DNA from: Limisphaera sp026417315
Lineage (GTDB): Bacteria; Verrucomicrobiota; Verrucomicrobiia; Limisphaerales; Limisphaeraceae
DNA: 64,000 bases
NCBI RefSeq assembly: GCF_049537125.1
Contig: NZ_JBMVQY010000007.1
Location: 1-64,000, forward strand
Direction of reading: 5' to 3'
The notes under the pieces are model-generated. The model did not search any database. It had not been told where the DNA came from and saw only the letters and a list, made by a program, of their open reading frames with translations. A program made the position numbers and the translations under genes. Each line of letters starts with the position of its first letter. Position 1 is the first letter of the stretch. This document shows, one piece after another, positions 61,218 through 64,000 of the stretch.

Positions 61218-63254
61218 CTATTCTCCCGACGCAGCGACTGCGCTCGTTACCGGTCCGGGGCTCGCCGCAACAGACGTTGGGCGGAAACTGCGCCACTTCT
61301 CCAGCGGCAATAGTCCCAGCGCAATCACCGCCAACTGCGTGGCATAGAAGAGCATCAGCCACTGGAACGCCGCATCCATGAACCCGTAGGAGTGGAGTCC
61401 GATCCCCAGCATGTTGGTGCCGAACCAGGAGAAGGCGGTCACCACATTGCCGAAGATTGCCAAGTTGGCGATGCCCCGTTCCCGAATGAGTCCACCCCAC
61501 CGGGCATGGAGAATGGCCGCACACCAGAGCACGATCATCAAGGCGCCGTTCTCCTTGGGATCCCAACCCCAAAACCGGCCCCAGGACTGGTCGGCCCAGA
61601 TTCCCCCCAGGACCGTCCCCGCGAAGCTGAACAGGGTGGCGAAACAGATGACGGCGTAAATCATCTTGGCCAGAGCCTGTCCCAGCGTGGCCGCCGCCAC
61701 GTCATCCGGACCGAACGGATGCGGGTGCGGCCGCGGCGCCGGACCTTTCCCGTGGAGTTTGTGCGCCAGCAGCGGCGTGAATACCCCCAGCACCACATAG
61801 AGAATGCCCAGGAACCCGGCAAAGAACGTGGCGGCGTACCCCAGCGTGATGGTGATGACGTGGGTCGCCAACCAGAAATTGCTGTCCAGCACCGCGCGCA
61901 TCATCTCCATCGTATCGCCGCCCAGGGCCAGGTTGTGTGCGATCAACAGAGTGATGAACCCCACCAGCGACGAAGCCGCCACGCCCAAACCCATGCGATA
62001 AGCGCGCTCGACGCCCACCCCCAGCAGCGTCACCGCCCAGCCCACGAACACCGCGGAGGAATAAAGGTTGGTCACCGGTGGTCGGCGCTCCAGCCAGATG
62101 CGGAATGCCAGCCCCGCCGTGTGCACGACCACCGCCAACAACGCCAGGAAAAAGGCGGACCGACGCAGGCTCTCGCTCCAGGCCGGCATGGCCTGCACCG
62201 TCAGCATGGCGCCCGCCGCCAGCAGAAATGCACAGAGGTAAATGATCATGGCATGGAGAAAGGCCTGCAGTTGGTTGTACCAGAACTCCGCCCGTCCCTT
62301 GCGGGATTCGGCCGGCGCATGCACCGCCAACCACGAACGATATTCCTCCACCGCCCGATTGAACCGTGCCGCGTCCTGTTGCCGATACGCCGTGGCGATC
62401 TCGGCCAGCCAGCCGACCGCGGGTGGCAATGTTCCACCACTCAAACCCGTCTCGAAAAGCAGTCGGCCCAGGTTTTGCCACGCGTCGCGGGGTGCCTCCG
62501 CATCCGGCGGCGGGACCACCCACGGATAGGCCAGTTGGGCCATCAAATCATAGCGCTGCAGAAAGCCGACCAGTCGATCCAGGGCCTCTTTGTCGAAGTC
62601 CCGACCCGCCTGCCGGGCCCGCAGAGCGGCCAGGCCGGGTCCGATGCTTTCCTGAAAAGCGCGCAACTCGGCGGCCATGTCCTCGGTCCCCTCCGGTTGC
62701 AGCGTGAACTTCAGGCGGCGATACAACGCCACGGCATTGAACAGCTTTACCACCTGGCGCTGATAGGCCGTGCGCGCCTGGGACTCCACGTTCATGGCCT
62801 GACGGCCCTCGGCTTCGATCCGCGCCAACACGTTGGTCAGGTCATTGTACGCGAAATAGTGCAGTCCCGATTTCTCCACCCCCTTCCCCTGCAGATTCAA
62901 CTCGTGGATCAGGTCGGGATGATGAATGAGGAAGATCGGGCGTGTGTCCGCCACCTCCGGTCGGGTCATGACCTCCAGCAACCATTCGGCGCCGCGCAGC
63001 CTGGGGGGATGTTTCCAAAACTCGTAGCTTTTCTTCTCCGCCAGGGGCACGGAAGCAGTGCCCCGGATTTGCAGCAGGCTGTTCCGGCCCAACGAGTCGA
63101 ACGGTTGCACGCGTCCGTTGGCCAGCACCGGCAACCGACCGAACGCCTGCAAATGAAACTCGCCCTCCGGCCGCGGCAGCAGAATCGCCACAATGTCCGC
63201 CGCGAACAAGGCGAGCAACGCCCAGGGGAGCGCTTTGAGAATCCAGGATTTCAT
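61218..63254 (-). CDS. ccsA: Cytochrome c biogenesis protein CcsA/ResC-like with long periplasmic insert
   Basis: A 678-residue membrane protein. Start at 63254 overlaps the stop of the ResB gene (ATGA). One N-terminal helix (~5-25) is followed by a ~310-residue soluble insert (FGRLPVLANGRVQPFDSLGR at its start), and then by about eight transmembrane helices containing the WWD heme-handling motif (WGRFWGWDPKENGALMIVLW, ~580-600) and histidines in helices that ligate heme (IAHNLALGG, THVITITLGY). CcsA with ResB/CcsB forms System II synthetase, attaching heme to apocytochromes in the periplasm. The insert is longer than in typical CcsA. Confidence 0.92.
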   Translation of the reverse strand: MKSWILKALPWALLALFAADIVAILLPRPEGEFHLQAFGRLPVLANGRVQPFDSLGRNSLLQIRGTASVPLAEKKSYEFWKHPPRLRGAEWLLEVMTRPEVADTRPIFLIHHPDLIHELNLQGKGVEKSGLHYFAYNDLTNVLARIEAEGRQAMNVESQARTAYQRQVVKLFNAVALYRRLKFTLQPEGTEDMAAELRAFQESIGPGLAALRARQAGRDFDKEALDRLVGFLQRYDLMAQLAYPWVVPPPDAEAPRDAWQNLGRLLFETGLSGGTLPPAVGWLAEIATAYRQQDAARFNRAVEEYRSWLAVHAPAESRKGRAEFWYNQLQAFLHAMIIYLCAFLLAAGAMLTVQAMPAWSESLRRSAFFLALLAVVVHTAGLAFRIWLERRPPVTNLYSSAVFVGWAVTLLGVGVERAYRMGLGVAASSLVGFITLLIAHNLALGGDTMEMMRAVLDSNFWLATHVITITLGYAATFFAGFLGILYVVLGVFTPLLAHKLHGKGPAPRPHPHPFGPDDVAAATLGQALAKMIYAVICFATLFSFAGTVLGGIWADQSWGRFWGWDPKENGALMIVLWCAAILHARWGGLIRERGIANLAIFGNVVTAFSWFGTNMLGIGLHSYGFMDAAFQWLMLFYATQLAVIALGLLPLEKWRSFRPTSVAASPGPVTSAVAASGE

Positions 63255-64000
63255 GACGAGGCAGAACGGGTCGTGAACCGGAACAAGTGAATGCTGAACT
63301 GCAGCACCAGGCCGACCGTCACCAGCGCGCAGGCCACGTAGGGCGTCAACCAACTGGGATTCCGCACCACCTGCAAGACTGTCCCCCCTTCGTCCGGGTC
63401 ATAACTGGCCTGGTAGTAGGTCTCGCCGCCATAGCGCAACGGATTGTTCATGTAGATCAGGACCTCCCGTTCCGTGCCATTGCGCGGATCGGTCAACAGG
63501 ATCCGACTCGAAAAATTCTTCGGGATGTCGGTCCCCGGGTACCGGTCATGTCGAAAATCCAGCAGCTTGATCGTCCACGGCTTGTAAATGCGCTGCAGGC
63601 GCATGGCCAGCGTGAAGGTGCGATTGCCGACCGTGACCGTTTGCGGCTGGCCGATGTATTCGGACACCACCCATGTCCCCAGGGAACCGGAGGGGACGAC
63701 CAACTCGACGATGGCGGCCGGCACGTCGCGTTTGTTCATCTCGGTCACATGCGGCAGGGGGGTCAACTGGACCTGCGGACCGAACCCCTGCGTGGCCGGC
63801 GGCGGTCCCGTGGCCCCGGCGGGCCGGGCCGAAACCATGGCATTCGGATAAAACCGCAGTACCCGCACCGTAAACGGCAGGTCCGTCACGCGGACCTCGC
63901 CCTGCCGCTGCAACACCGCCTGTGGAATGGCGACCACCCGATCATGCGCCGGATCGGTAATCTCCGTGATCGCCAGCTCCACGCGCCGATCCACCTCGGA
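63251..64000 (-). CDS. resB: ResB-like cytochrome c biogenesis protein, partial (runs off right edge)
   Basis: The frame is open to the window edge, so the N-terminus is missing. The visible ~250 residues include the large periplasmic domain (ELVVPSGSLGTWVVSEYIGQP, FTLAMRLQRIYKPWTIKLLDFRHDRYPGTDIPKNFSS, residues near the centre) and the closing strand LIYMNNPLRYGGETYYQASYDPDEGGTVLQV, then a final membrane helix (TPYVACALVTVGLVLQFSIHL). The pattern matches ResB/CcsB, the partner of CcsA. Its stop overlaps the CcsA start, so both are co-translated. Confidence 0.92.
   Translation of the reverse strand, partial: SEVDRRVELAITEITDPAHDRVVAIPQAVLQRQGEVRVTDLPFTVRVLRFYPNAMVSARPAGATGPPPATQGFGPQVQLTPLPHVTEMNKRDVPAAIVELVVPSGSLGTWVVSEYIGQPQTVTVGNRTFTLAMRLQRIYKPWTIKLLDFRHDRYPGTDIPKNFSSRILLTDPRNGTEREVLIYMNNPLRYGGETYYQASYDPDEGGTVLQVVRNPSWLTPYVACALVTVGLVLQFSIHLFRFTTRSASS

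Noticed and set aside
61392..63290. A 632-residue plus-strand open frame opposite the CcsA-like gene
   Set aside because: Antisense shadow, rich in Arg/Gln/His, with no membrane segments.

Overview
The window is GC-rich, densely coding bacterial chromosome that looks like Verrucomicrobiota, probably a Limisphaera/Pedosphaera-type relative. That placement is an inference from style: very large secreted proteins built from FG-GAP, pre-peptidase (PPC), SbsA-type Ig and CARDB modules, decayed RHS cassettes, a LemA/M48 pair, a ModABC-like importer, a CcsBA-type cytochrome c system, and a late flagellar cluster with very short flagellins. There is no rRNA and I see no tRNA. The only RNA gene I can support is the 4.5S SRP RNA upstream of dnaX.

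Layout. 1-3290 (minus) holds decayed RHS material: a 5'-truncated RHS core running off the left edge, and an RHS tip carrying a C-terminal domain that looks like a permuted papain/NlpC toxin, translationally coupled to a small membrane protein (candidate immunity). 3948-14270 (minus) is one ~3440-residue secreted multidomain protein. An isochorismatase-like hydrolase (plus) and about 1 kb of diverged repeats with REP-like hairpins follow. 16.5-21.1 kb (minus) is a sugar locus: RbsC-type permease, sugar-binding lipoprotein and fucose-isomerase-like enzyme, with an HhH-GPD glycosylase overlapping its end; no ATPase subunit is present. 21.8-25.3 kb encodes a hybrid histidine kinase. 25.7-28.5 kb is a ModABC/WtpABC-like importer, followed by DUF190 and CrcB (fluoride channel). 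29.6-33.6 kb pairs hisS with a large exported protein.

34.4-40.5 kb (minus) is a late flagellar cluster: two flagellins, fliD, an exported protein, a FlgM-like gene, fliS and a fliT-like gene. Three near-consensus sigma-28 promoters are visible, with 11-nt spacers, in front of each flagellin and of the flgM-fliS-fliT group. The two flagellin mRNAs share a ~140-nt leader with three hairpins at equivalent places, one showing compensatory base changes and one overlapping the Shine-Dalgarno region.

40.9-47.6 kb is a mixed stretch (Nudix, MFS, Pur-alpha-like, DUF4149, RodZ-like, PilZ, response regulator, peroxiredoxin) with several gene-free gaps. 48.0-53.9 kb (plus) holds an S41-like protein lacking the catalytic dyad, a three-enzyme fusion (LMW tyrosine phosphatase + RpiB + serine hydroxymethyltransferase), and an N-acetylmuramoyl-L-alanine amidase overlapping a secreted jelly-roll-like protein. 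53.9-64 kb (minus) is the M48 protease/LemA pair, HAD phosphatase-recR-ybaB-dnaX, the SRP RNA, and the CcsA/ResB cytochrome c biogenesis pair, whose upstream gene runs off the right edge.

Many long open frames antisense to real genes are by-products of high GC and were left out. The observations I rate highest are the PTP-RpiB-SHMT fusion, the conserved flagellin leader, and the RHS toxin/immunity module.
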